From an uncultured Lachnospiraceae bacterium (lineage in GTDB: Bacteria > Bacillota > Clostridia > Lachnospirales > Lachnospiraceae): 64,000 bases of DNA. The DNA lies in assembly GCA_947245585.1 (NCBI GenBank), contig CAMXPV010000011.1, forward strand, positions 23,874-87,873, read 5' to 3'. Below are positions 25,862 through 34,139 of the stretch, piece after piece; position 1 is the stretch's first letter; each line of letters starts with the position of its first letter. A program made the translations under genes and the position numbers. The notes under the pieces are model-generated. The model was not told the DNA's origin. It ran no database searches and worked only from the letters and a program-made list of their open reading frames with translations.

Positions 25862-27298
25862 TTACACGATTCCGCGTCCGCGGACCTTCTTGCTTGCCTT
25901 GTTACAGAGCAGAACAAGGATGCAGCCAACCACTGACCGGAACAAACCTACCGCAGTCGTATAACCGTAGTTGGCGGCGCCGCCGCTGAAGGATTGTCTG
26001 TATATGTACGTCTGCAATACATCCGACTTATCGTATACGGACGGATTGTACATAACGAATACGGATTCAAACAGATTCATAACCTTAGCCAGGTTCAAAA
26101 TAAACACGGTGATAATCGTGTTGGCAAGCGCCGGCATGGTGATATAGCGCATTCTGGCAAAACGGTTCGCGCCGTCGATCTGCGCCGCCTCATACAAATC
26201 GGGGCTGATGCCGGACAGCGTAGCCAAAAAGAGAATCGTTCCCCAACCGGTGTCCTTCCAGATATTTACCAGATAGTATACGCCCCTCCATGTGGATTCC
26301 GAAGTCAAAAATTCAATTGGCTGTTCGATCAGGCCGATGCTCATCAAAAGCTGATTGAACATACCGGAGTCGGACGCAGACAGCATCATCTTAAAGATGG
26401 AAGCAACTACTACCCATGACATAAAGTGGGGCAGATAGATGATCGTCTGCACGGACTTCTTAAAGTAAATGTTGAACATCTCGTTCAGCAATATGGAGAT
26501 CACCACCGCCATAAAGGTGTTCAAAAACAGTTTTATGATAGACAGAATCAACGTATTCCGGAAAGCCGCCACAAAGTGCTTACTGGACAGCTTGGAAAGG
26601 GAAGACAGTCCAAACATATCCACAAAGTGCTTGATGCCCACATAGGAAGGTTCCTGTCCGGAAATAAAATCCGTAAACGCATAGCGCAGACCCGCCATCG
26701 GCAGATAGTTAAAGATAATGACAAAGATCAGCACCGGCAGGAACATGATGTAGAATCCCCTGTAGATATAGATTCTCTGCCAAACCGTCTTGTTTCCCGT
26801 ATACTGGTAGTCAAGCTCGCCGTTTCTGCGTTTCCGCTCGGCGGCATTTTTATTCACATTCATAAAGCATCCCGCCACCCCGACAATGGTGCCGAGTATC
26901 ACAACCGCGCCTGCCAGACCATTCTGCATTCCCGGCGCACCGTGGCGGTTACAGATATTATTATAAACAATCACATACACCACAGCGGCCGCCACCGTTG
27001 TAGCGATGGAAAATTTTTCGTACTTGATTGCACATAAAATCATGGATACCACTAACAGCGCCATAAACAGATACCACATAACTGGCTGCTCGTAGTTCAT
27101 AAATCCGTAAGCCGGATTAAATTTCTTAGCCGCATCCGAATTCTGTATTGCCGGGAAAAACCCACCCACAAAGGAAATCACCGCGCCGGCAACTGCAATC
27201 GGATACAAATTTTTCTGAGGCTTTACCACCGCTCTGCCACATGCGGGACAGCGGGTCGCCTTTTTTGGAATTTCCGCATTACAAGTTTTACACAACAT
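25862..27298 (-). CDS. ABC transporter permease, LplB-type, with N-terminal zinc ribbon
   Basis: 478 residues, against about 300 usual. The first ~20 residues are a zinc ribbon (CKTCNAEIPKKATRCPACG, Cys4). Next come about five extra hydrophobic helices (residues 30-165), then a normal LplB permease from about 185 (WQRIYIYRGFYIMFLPVLIF) with the ATPase-docking loop SPDLYEAAQIDGANRFARM. ATG at 27298 has GAGG 8 bases upstream; ATG at 27304 is the alternative. The added domain could sense, bind a partner or regulate gating; unknown. Partner permease and binding protein genes flank it. Confidence 0.9.
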   Translation of the reverse strand: MLCKTCNAEIPKKATRCPACGRAVVKPQKNLYPIAVAGAVISFVGGFFPAIQNSDAAKKFNPAYGFMNYEQPVMWYLFMALLVVSMILCAIKYEKFSIATTVAAAVVYVIVYNNICNRHGAPGMQNGLAGAVVILGTIVGVAGCFMNVNKNAAERKRRNGELDYQYTGNKTVWQRIYIYRGFYIMFLPVLIFVIIFNYLPMAGLRYAFTDFISGQEPSYVGIKHFVDMFGLSSLSKLSSKHFVAAFRNTLILSIIKLFLNTFMAVVISILLNEMFNIYFKKSVQTIIYLPHFMSWVVVASIFKMMLSASDSGMFNQLLMSIGLIEQPIEFLTSESTWRGVYYLVNIWKDTGWGTILFLATLSGISPDLYEAAQIDGANRFARMRYITMPALANTIITVFILNLAKVMNLFESVFVMYNPSVYDKSDVLQTYIYRQSFSGGAANYGYTTAVGLFRSVVGCILVLLCNKASKKVRGRGIV

Positions 27299-27329
27299 AC
27301 GCATACCCTCATCTTTAAGAAATACAATG

Positions 27330-27386
27330 ATTGCCGCAGCCGGATGGGTTGGGATTTCTCCCTGCGCCATCCGGCCTGCCTGCAAT
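27330..27386 (-). other. Large stem-loop between binding-protein and permease genes
   Basis: The minus strand can pair ATTGC with GCAAT at the base and GCCGGATGG with CCATCCGGC above it. There is no uridine run. Such structures between binding-protein and permease genes often stabilise the upstream mRNA and limit downstream expression; that role is inferred. Confidence 0.55.
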
Positions 27387-27411
27387 TATTTGGCTACAAT
27401 GAAATACCGGA

Positions 27412-29061
27412 TTACTGGTTGAAAGACTCCAGAATAGCCGCTACAATATCGCCGCATTCCGCATTGTACTGATCAATCGCTTCCTGACCGCTCATCTCGC
27501 CCTTGGCTACGGCTGCAATCAGCTTATCTTTCTCATCCCACAAATCGGAGCTGTAGGACTGATATACCTCGGAAGAGTTAATCTTCGGCGCCGGTGAAGA
27601 ATTCTCATCGAACAGTTTGAAGGACTCATCAATCACGGGGTCAGCTGCTGTGTAAGGATCTTTATCAGCAAATGCGCCGATCTTTAAGTTTGCCTCAAAC
27701 AGGTTCTTCGTTGTCAGGCTTTCTTTGTCGCTGCCTGCTGTCGCCTGTGTCGGGAGACCGGAAATGGTCGCACCGTCGTCGTTCCAGTTGTAGTGAACGC
27801 CCTCAACACCGTACTGCCATAACATCTGTACATCGCCGCCATCCAGAATCTTGTCTACGAAATAGGTGAACACGCCTTCCGGATTCTGGCAGGAACTTGT
27901 GATACAAATCATGGGAGAAAGTCTCTCCATATAAGTGCCAACTTCTTTGATCGGCTTCATCGCCCATGCGGTTGTGTATGCGTCCGCATCCGGATAAATT
28001 TCGCCGGTATAGTTGGAAGCCAGTTTCGTCTTAATGGTATAAGCCCATGTACCTGCCCAGTAGTTGAAGATGCTAGTGCCGTTTTCCAGATAGAACTTAT
28101 CACGCACGTTCGCTGTGGAAGGATTCTCGAAGATGGTGCTGTCGATCACGCCATTCTCATATCCCCATGCCAGTCTGTCAAGAGCCTCAACCATCGCCGG
28201 CTCTGTGAAACCGTCAACCCACTCACCGGAAGCGTTCTGATAGAACTCCGGATATGCGCCCTGATAGAACTCAGGCAGATAGTTTACATAGGGAGCCTCG
28301 TGGTTTACAAGACCGGGAGCCAGAAGCGGAGCCACGCCCGTCGCATCCTTCATATCCAACAGGAACTGCTGGAAACCTGCCCAATCGGTAGGCAGCGTGT
28401 CCTCTGTGTAACCTGCCTTCTCAGCAACTACTGCCTTTACATAAGTAACAGTACCGTTACCACGTGCCGGATACATACCGTAGATCCCTTCCTGTCCGTC
28501 AGGGCCTGCCGTCTTCCACTGGTCGATAATGGTAGGCGCAACATCTGTCAGTCTTCCGGAATTGGCCGTCTCGGAATTGTTCCATGCGTCGGTCATATTC
28601 CATAAGCTGCCCTGTGCAGCGTAGGAAGCATAATAGTTGGAAGGCAGAATAATCACATCCGCCAGAGTGCTCTCATCGGTAAATGCGATACCAACCTGCT
28701 CCGCATAAGTAGAGTGGTCGGGACGAATCCACTCGATGTGAAGACCAAGCGCCTCGTCCAAAGCCTTGTAAAAGTCCTCCGCGTAGTTATCGCCCTCTTT
28801 GAAAATGGTTCCATCCCACATAACCTTGATGGTCTCGGGCTTTGTCACCTCGGCGGGAGTTTCCGCTGCTGTGTCACCGCTTTCAGCGGCCGCAGTATCC
28901 CCCCCTGCCGTCTCTCCGGCATCTGCTGCCGGCTGCTCTGCCTCAGTATTTGCTGCATCCTGAGCGGGAGCTGCTTCGCCACTTCCTTCCGGATTACCGC
29001 ATCCGACAAGAGAAACAACCATGGCCGAAGCCAAAAGTAAAGATACAACCTTCTTCTTCAT
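27412..29061 (-). CDS. Extracellular solute-binding lipoprotein (LplA type)
   Basis: 549 residues. Lipoprotein signal with lipobox SLVGC at residues 17-21, then an Ala/Glu/Thr-rich linker (to about 75), then a large cluster B/F-type binding domain (TIKVMWDGTIFKEGDNYAED, IYGMYPARGNGTVTYVK, PAMVEALDRLAWGYENG). Captures an oligosaccharide, here probably an oligogalacturonide or rhamnogalacturonide given the operon, and delivers it to the two permeases. First gene of an eight-gene operon down to GH105, read from a consensus promoter at 29124-29152 with an operator-like site between promoter and gene. Confidence 0.95.
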   Translation of the reverse strand: MKKKVVSLLLASAMVVSLVGCGNPEGSGEAAPAQDAANTEAEQPAADAGETAGGDTAAAESGDTAAETPAEVTKPETIKVMWDGTIFKEGDNYAEDFYKALDEALGLHIEWIRPDHSTYAEQVGIAFTDESTLADVIILPSNYYASYAAQGSLWNMTDAWNNSETANSGRLTDVAPTIIDQWKTAGPDGQEGIYGMYPARGNGTVTYVKAVVAEKAGYTEDTLPTDWAGFQQFLLDMKDATGVAPLLAPGLVNHEAPYVNYLPEFYQGAYPEFYQNASGEWVDGFTEPAMVEALDRLAWGYENGVIDSTIFENPSTANVRDKFYLENGTSIFNYWAGTWAYTIKTKLASNYTGEIYPDADAYTTAWAMKPIKEVGTYMERLSPMICITSSCQNPEGVFTYFVDKILDGGDVQMLWQYGVEGVHYNWNDDGATISGLPTQATAGSDKESLTTKNLFEANLKIGAFADKDPYTAADPVIDESFKLFDENSSPAPKINSSEVYQSYSSDLWDEKDKLIAAVAKGEMSGQEAIDQYNAECGDIVAAILESFNQ

Positions 29062-29098
29062 AATGAACCTCCTTGATTTTTTGTAGTTTTCCTCTAGA

Positions 29099-29112
29099 TG
29101 TAATCGCTTTCA
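29099..29112 (-). promoter_or_regulatory. Operator (cre/LacI-type) of the importer-GH operon
   Basis: The plus strand reads TGTAATCGCTTTCA, an exact match to the cre/LacI consensus TGWAANCGNTNWCA. It lies about 5-18 bases after the expected transcription start of the solute-binding protein gene. It could be bound by the LacI-type regulator at 37379-38392, by CcpA, or by both. Confidence 0.7.
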
Positions 29113-29123
29113 TCCTGATTTAA

Positions 29124-29152
29124 ATTATAGACTGCCATCCATATTCTGTCAA
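29124..29152 (-). promoter_or_regulatory. Consensus promoter of the importer-GH operon
   Basis: TTGACA, 17 bases, TATAAT on the minus strand; a perfect match to the housekeeping sigma consensus, which fits a promoter that is held down by a repressor. Confidence 0.85.
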
Positions 29153-29254
29153 GGCATTTTTCATCGGAAAAAAGACCAAAAAACAGCCTCCCATTTCGTC
29201 TGTTTATGCTATACTGTTACTTAGATGAAATCCGAAAAGAAAGGCGGTCATTCT

Positions 29255-30727
29255 ATGCTTACATTTGAGAGAACATCCCCGGAAAGCACCGGAATTCCTA
29301 CAGATTCCATACTTCGTTTCACAAGACGGCTCAGGGAAAAACAGATTCCCATGCACAGTTTTCTCCTCGCAAAGCGGGATAAAATCTGCTTTGAAGGCTA
29401 CTATTCTCCCTGCAGGGCGGACACGCCGCACCGCATGTTTTCCATCAGCAAAAGCTTCACCGCCGTGGCCATTTTCCTTCTGGCGGAGGAGAAACTGCTT
29501 TCATTAGATAACCCCATCATCTCCCATTTCCCGGAAAAGCTGCCCAAAAAGGTGCATCCATGGATCGCCTCCATGACCATCCGGGATATGCTGATGATGC
29601 GTTCCTGCCACGCCTCCACCACCTACAAACTCGATATGGCGTCAGACTGGGTTGAAAGCTATTTCACAACCCCTCCCACCCATCCTGCGGGCACCCTCTT
29701 TCACTATGATACCTCCGCGGCCCACACCCTCTGCGCGTTGGTGGAGAAACTGGCCGGGATGGACATGCTCGACTACCTGAAAGAAAAACTCTCTCCCCTC
29801 GGCCTCTCATCGGGTTCTTACATGCTGAAAGACCCCTTCGGCATCTCCATGGGCGGTTCCGGTTTGGTTGCCCTTCCCATGGATCTCTTAAAATTCGGCT
29901 ATTTTTTACTGTGCCGCGGCAATGTCTGCGGCGTACAGCTCTTGCCGGCCTCCTATCTGGATCTGGCCGTCTCCAATCTGACCGCCACCTGCATGACTGC
30001 GCCCATCCCCGGCGAGGCGCAGGGCTACGGGATGCAGTTTTGGCGGGGCCAGAAGGACAACTATCTGTGTTACGGGATGGGCGGCCAGTTTATCATCGTT
30101 TTTCCGGACTATGACCTAATCTGCGTCACCACCGCAGACACCCAGTCTGTGGCAGGCGGCAACCAACAGATTTATGACGCGCTCTACGAGGAAATCCTGC
30201 CCCATATTCAGGACAGCCCTCTGCCGGAAACGCAGGAAACACGCCTGCTGCTTTCCCGCACCATGGATTCCCTGCGCCTGGAGCCCCTGCCCTGCACTGC
30301 CCTGTCTGAGACCGTCCGAAAAATCATACCCATAATAAACGGCAGAACCTACCGGGTTCAGGCAGGCTCTGCCGCGTTTGAAAACTTTTGTCTCCGGTTT
30401 GACACCGAAAATACCGTCTCCGGCTCTCCCGCAGGGGGCAGTCTGTCCTTTGTCTGCAAAGGGCAGGCCTGCCATGTTACCTTTGGCATCGGCCGGATGC
30501 GCACCGGGGATTTCCCGCTCTACCACATGCACTACGCCGCCAGCGGCGCATGGCTTTCGGACGGCACCTTCCGTATCTATGCGCATATCATCGACTCCAG
30601 TGTGGGTTCTGTGCAGTTTCAGCTCTCCTTTCAGGAAAACAGCCTGACCGTCTTTCTGCGCAAAAAGGAGGAAAGCCTCTTCGGGGAGTTTGAGGGCCAC
30701 CTGTACTGTACCTGCGATATGCCGTAA
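29255..30727 (+). CDS. Serine hydrolase of the beta-lactamase/PBP-like family
   Basis: 490 residues. The first ~340 form a class C beta-lactamase-like fold: SxxK in MFSISKSF (about residues 63-70), a Tyr motif region around FHYDTSAAHTLC and a C-terminal strand near CYGMGGQFIIVF. The last ~140 residues are an extra beta-rich domain. No signal peptide, so cytosolic. Such proteins are usually esterases or peptidases; a pectin-related deacylase is possible from location, not from sequence. ATG at 29255 follows AAAGGCGG. Transcribed away from the importer operon; a TATACT with TGC (29210-29215) is a possible -10. Confidence 0.82.
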   Translation: MLTFERTSPESTGIPTDSILRFTRRLREKQIPMHSFLLAKRDKICFEGYYSPCRADTPHRMFSISKSFTAVAIFLLAEEKLLSLDNPIISHFPEKLPKKVHPWIASMTIRDMLMMRSCHASTTYKLDMASDWVESYFTTPPTHPAGTLFHYDTSAAHTLCALVEKLAGMDMLDYLKEKLSPLGLSSGSYMLKDPFGISMGGSGLVALPMDLLKFGYFLLCRGNVCGVQLLPASYLDLAVSNLTATCMTAPIPGEAQGYGMQFWRGQKDNYLCYGMGGQFIIVFPDYDLICVTTADTQSVAGGNQQIYDALYEEILPHIQDSPLPETQETRLLLSRTMDSLRLEPLPCTALSETVRKIIPIINGRTYRVQAGSAAFENFCLRFDTENTVSGSPAGGSLSFVCKGQACHVTFGIGRMRTGDFPLYHMHYAASGAWLSDGTFRIYAHIIDSSVGSVQFQLSFQENSLTVFLRKKEESLFGEFEGHLYCTCDMP

Positions 30728-30751
30728 ACCCGCCTTTCCTGCAAGCCCGCG

Positions 30752-31591
30752 TCAGCAGTTATCCCAGAGTCCCTGAATATAGGCGCGGGCCGTTTCCGCA
30801 TTCTGCGGATTGGTATTTTCAAGCGTCGCGTGAATGTAAGGCTTCTTTTCCTTCATGAAACGGATCACATCACTGTAATCCATCTCGCCCGTTCCCGCCG
30901 CCACGGAATCCAACTTCCCGTCCTCCACCACAAAGTCCTTGATGTGCACCACCGCAATATCGTCTCCGAGAATTGTAATCGCTTCCTTGATGATCTGTTC
31001 CCGGTTCTGATAATTGCTGATATCCAGGAGATTAACCGGGTCAAAGATAATCTGCAGGTTGGGGGAACCAATCTCATCCAGAACCTGCCTTGCCCGTTTT
31101 GGATTGCATACGATATGCTTGAACACAGGCTCTATGGCGAAAATAACGCCCATTTTCTCCGCATAATCTATGACCGGTCTGAGATTTTTGATAAAAATCT
31201 GCAAGGCCTCCTCCGAATGGTTCCTCTCCTCAAATTGGTAGGCTTCGTTCACGGCTCCGGTCTCCGTGCCGACCACCCCCGCTCCCAAAAGCGAAGCAAA
31301 ACGAATATGCGCCAGATACCGCGCCTGGTTCTTTTTTAAGCTCTCCTCATTGGGGTTTGCCAGATTCAGATAACAGCCAAGCACCGCCACGTCAAGCTCC
31401 GATTTCGCAAAGATATGTTTCAGATAACAAGCAAAACCCGGCGTCAGCGCGCTGTCCGCCACCGAATACTCGGAAATTACCTTGGAGAGCGCCAAGTGCC
31501 CGCACCGAAACCCCTGTTCTCTGGCAATTTGCAGCCGCTTCTCAAGCGGCGCTTTTTCCATGTCATGTAAACGTATTCCCAATTGCATCAT
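30752..31591 (-). CDS. Sugar phosphate isomerase/epimerase-like TIM-barrel protein
   Basis: 279 residues of the AP endonuclease 2/xylose isomerase-like superfamily. Metal-ligand style motifs are present: FAIEPVF (Glu near 154), IIFDPVNLLD (Asp near 188), VVHIKDF (His near 220) and HATLENTN near the C-terminus. Members epimerise or isomerise sugars or sugar acids; the substrate is unknown. AGGAG lies 5 bases before the ATG at 31591. It follows the GH28 gene after 40 bp and may handle a product of pectin breakdown. Convergent with the serine hydrolase. Confidence 0.85.
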   Translation of the reverse strand: MMQLGIRLHDMEKAPLEKRLQIAREQGFRCGHLALSKVISEYSVADSALTPGFACYLKHIFAKSELDVAVLGCYLNLANPNEESLKKNQARYLAHIRFASLLGAGVVGTETGAVNEAYQFEERNHSEEALQIFIKNLRPVIDYAEKMGVIFAIEPVFKHIVCNPKRARQVLDEIGSPNLQIIFDPVNLLDISNYQNREQIIKEAITILGDDIAVVHIKDFVVEDGKLDSVAAGTGEMDYSDVIRFMKEKKPYIHATLENTNPQNAETARAYIQGLWDNC

Positions 31592-31631
31592 ACTTTCTCC
31601 TTTTTCAAATTCGCGCGGAGAATGCCGTATT

Positions 31632-33197
31632 TCAGGCATCCGTCCTTCTCACACGGTCTACCCCCTGCAGTATCACCGGCTCGCCTTCCGCTCCCTCTAT
31701 AACCACATTCTCCAAGACAAGCGTCTCCACATTTTTCACGTAAAGCCCGCGTTTCGTGCAGGCCTCCACGCCCTCCGACATAATCGGCACATCCGTCTTT
31801 GTCTCCTCGGCAAAGGAGATAACGCAGTTTCGCATTTCCATCTTCTCGATCTTTTTCTCCGGAAGCCCCTCAAAGTAAGCCGCGGCCACATGACAGTTTC
31901 GGGCATTGATATTTTCAAACAGAAAATGCTTCATCTGCGGCGTTCTCTCGTCCACCGGATAGGTCTCTCTCGACTGTACATATTCTGTCCGCCCGTCCGG
32001 ATCGCAGAAATAGAAGGCGTTTGCCGTAAACGGTGTCATGACATGATCCATCTCGATATCGCTAAAAATAATGTCGTCCAGAACAGAATCTTCTCCCCTG
32101 CCCCGTCTCGTCTTGATCCTAAGTCCTCTGTCCGTGTGGGAAAAACGGCATTTTTCCACCCGCATGTTGCGCACGCCGGCGCCGATCTCGCTGCCCACCG
32201 TGACCGCGCCGTGGCCGTTCTCCATGAGGCAATGGCTGATATGCACATTTTCGGAGGGGGTCTTGTACTTTTTCCCCATATAGATCTTCCCCGACTTCAC
32301 CGCGATGCAGTCGTCTCCCAGAGAGAAATGCACCCCCGCGATCTCGACGCCCCGGCAGGATTCCGGATCAATGCCGTCCGTATTGGGCGACTGCTTCGGA
32401 TTTTGCACATACAGACCCGCAAAAACAAGGTCGTTGCTGAAAAACGGATGAATCACCCAGGCGGGACTGTCGTGGAAGGTCAGCCCCTGCACCTGTATGT
32501 TCTCGCAGTGGTTTAAAAACAGCATTCTCGGTCGGTAGGCCCCGACCATCACCTTGGGCTGATGCCACCAATTCTCTGTGGATGCACAGCCGTTCACCGA
32601 GCCCTCCCCGTACAGTTTCACATCGGTTACATGAATGCCGCAGATAATGCCCGCAAACATGGGAAGCGGCTCCCCCTCCCAGGTGCCGAGATGGTATTCC
32701 TCCTTCCCGTCGGTGCTCGTAAGCGATCCCGGAAATTTTGCAAAACGGTTCCTGTCCGTCTCGGCAAGAAGTTCCGCTCCCTTTGCGATCTCCATACGAA
32801 TCCCGCTCTTTAAAAAGATGCTTGTGATCTTATAACTGCCCGCAGGCACAAGCACCCGGCCGCCCGGCGGGCAGGCCATAACCGCCGCCTGTAAAAAACC
32901 CGTGTCATCAGACACCCCGTCCCCGGCGGCTCCCAACTCCTTTACATCGATGGTAACGGACTCTTTCTCCGTCTGAAAAGAAAGACTGCCTGCCGTCTCT
33001 CCCTTTTTATTTTGTGCGGCAAGGGTATAAGCCGTATCAGGCTCCAGGCCATACAGGTTGGTGACCACCGTATCGGTTTCCTTTACTTCCCTGTCGTTCA
33101 AAAACAGCCGGTACGTCTCCTTCGTCTCATAGGTTCCGCCGTCATTAAGCGCCACCGCCACGCTGCGCGCCGTTCTCATAATCAATCGAATCTCCAT
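31632..33197 (-). CDS. GH28 polygalacturonase-family glycosidase
   Basis: Hydrolyses alpha-galacturonosyl linkages in oligogalacturonides or rhamnogalacturonan. 521 residues: an N-terminal FnIII-like segment (about 1-85; YGLEPDTAYTLAAQNKKGE), then a right-handed beta-helix. GH28 catalytic motifs: NTDGIDPESC (Asp), SLGDDCIAVKSG (Asp pair), NGHGAVTVGSE (His) and GLRIKTRRGRG (Arg-Ile-Lys). No signal peptide, so probably an intracellular exo-acting enzyme. The start at 33197 follows GAGG; the downstream TIM-barrel gene is 40 bp away. Confidence 0.94.
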   Translation of the reverse strand: MEIRLIMRTARSVAVALNDGGTYETKETYRLFLNDREVKETDTVVTNLYGLEPDTAYTLAAQNKKGETAGSLSFQTEKESVTIDVKELGAAGDGVSDDTGFLQAAVMACPPGGRVLVPAGSYKITSIFLKSGIRMEIAKGAELLAETDRNRFAKFPGSLTSTDGKEEYHLGTWEGEPLPMFAGIICGIHVTDVKLYGEGSVNGCASTENWWHQPKVMVGAYRPRMLFLNHCENIQVQGLTFHDSPAWVIHPFFSNDLVFAGLYVQNPKQSPNTDGIDPESCRGVEIAGVHFSLGDDCIAVKSGKIYMGKKYKTPSENVHISHCLMENGHGAVTVGSEIGAGVRNMRVEKCRFSHTDRGLRIKTRRGRGEDSVLDDIIFSDIEMDHVMTPFTANAFYFCDPDGRTEYVQSRETYPVDERTPQMKHFLFENINARNCHVAAAYFEGLPEKKIEKMEMRNCVISFAEETKTDVPIMSEGVEACTKRGLYVKNVETLVLENVVIEGAEGEPVILQGVDRVRRTDA

Positions 33198-33223
33198 ACT
33201 CTCACGCCTCTTTCTTATTTTCT

Positions 33224-33240
33224 GACTTTGCTTATACGCG
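33224..33240 (-). repeat. 17-base terminator-adjacent motif, copy 3
   Basis: The plus strand reads GACTTTGCTTATACGCG, matching copies 1 and 2 at 15 of 17 positions. It lies between the hairpin at 33241-33267 and the GH28 start, 27 bases before the latter. Confidence 0.6.
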
Positions 33241-33267
33241 GAAAACGGCGGCAAATCCTGCCGCCGT
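33241..33267 (-). terminator. Terminator-like hairpin between SDR and GH28 genes
   Basis: 9-bp GC-rich stem (ACGGCGGCA with TGCCGCCGT) and 5-base loop followed by a short TTTT on the minus strand. It would end the uxaB-uxaA-SDR transcript, with partial read-through to GH28; no separate GH28 promoter is evident. Confidence 0.75.
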
Positions 33268-33292
33268 CTTACGTTTTAAGTGCGAATACCGT

Positions 33293-34096
33293 TTAGCCCG
33301 GCTGTTTGCCGATATAAGCGAGAATACCGCCGTCCACATATACCACGTGTCCGTTGACAAAGTTGGATGCATCGGATGCAAGGAATACCGCCGTACCCTG
33401 CAGATCTTCCGCCTCTCCCCATCTTGCCGCAGGTGTCTTGGCAATGATGAACTGGTCAAACGGATGTCTGGAGCCGTCAGGCTGAATCTCGCGAAGCGGA
33501 GCCGTCTGCGGTGTCGCAATGTAACCGGGGCCGATGCCGTTACACTGGATATTGAATTCGCCGTACTCGGATGCAATATTTCTGGTCAACATCTTTAAGC
33601 CGCCCTTTGCCGCCGCATAAGCGGAAACGGTCTCACGGCCAAGCTCGCTCATCATGGAGCAGATGTTGATGATTTTACCGTGTCCCTTTTTGATCATGGA
33701 CGGAATCACCGCTTTCGATACGATAAACGGCGCGTTCAAATCCACGTCGATCACCTGTCTGAATTCCGCCGCCGTCATATCGCACATCGGAATCCGTTTG
33801 ATAATGCCTGCGTTGTTGACAAGGATGTCAATCACCCCGACTTCCTTTTCCACCTTTGCGACAAACTCGTTTACCTGCTCCTCGTTTGTCACGTCACAGA
33901 CATAACCGTGCGCCTCGATGCCTTTTTCCTTGTAAGCCGCCAGACCCTTGTCAACCAGCTCCTGCTTGATATCATTGAAAACAATCGTCGCCCCCGCCTC
34001 TGCATATGCGGTTGCAAGCGCAAATCCGATTCCGTATGACGCGCCTGTTACAAGCGCCACCTTGCCTTCCAATGAAAACTTGTCTAAAATTGCCAT
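33293..34096 (-). CDS. SDR dehydrogenase, KduD/DhuD-like (2-keto-3-deoxygluconate forming)
   Basis: 267-residue classical SDR: TGASYGIGFALATAY, NNAG near residue 92, NICSMMSEL and SAYAAAKGG for Ser-Tyr-Lys, FVNGHVVYVDGG at the C-terminus. Such enzymes are often labelled gluconate 5-dehydrogenase. In this uronate cluster it most likely reduces 3-deoxy-D-glycero-2,5-hexodiulosonate, the product of KduI/DhuI, to 2-keto-3-deoxygluconate. Its role as KduD or DhuD is inferred from context. Third gene after uxaB-uxaA; a terminator-like hairpin follows. Confidence 0.85.
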   Translation of the reverse strand: MAILDKFSLEGKVALVTGASYGIGFALATAYAEAGATIVFNDIKQELVDKGLAAYKEKGIEAHGYVCDVTNEEQVNEFVAKVEKEVGVIDILVNNAGIIKRIPMCDMTAAEFRQVIDVDLNAPFIVSKAVIPSMIKKGHGKIINICSMMSELGRETVSAYAAAKGGLKMLTRNIASEYGEFNIQCNGIGPGYIATPQTAPLREIQPDGSRHPFDQFIIAKTPAARWGEAEDLQGTAVFLASDASNFVNGHVVYVDGGILAYIGKQPG

Positions 34097-34139
34097 CTCT
34101 GTTTCCTCCTTTTATGATTTCAAATTTTTGTTTCCTGTC

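Noticed and set aside
31482..32516. 344-codon open frame on the plus strand
   Set aside because: Lies across the GH28 and TIM-barrel genes on the other strand; translation is rich in His/Arg as expected of a shadow frame.
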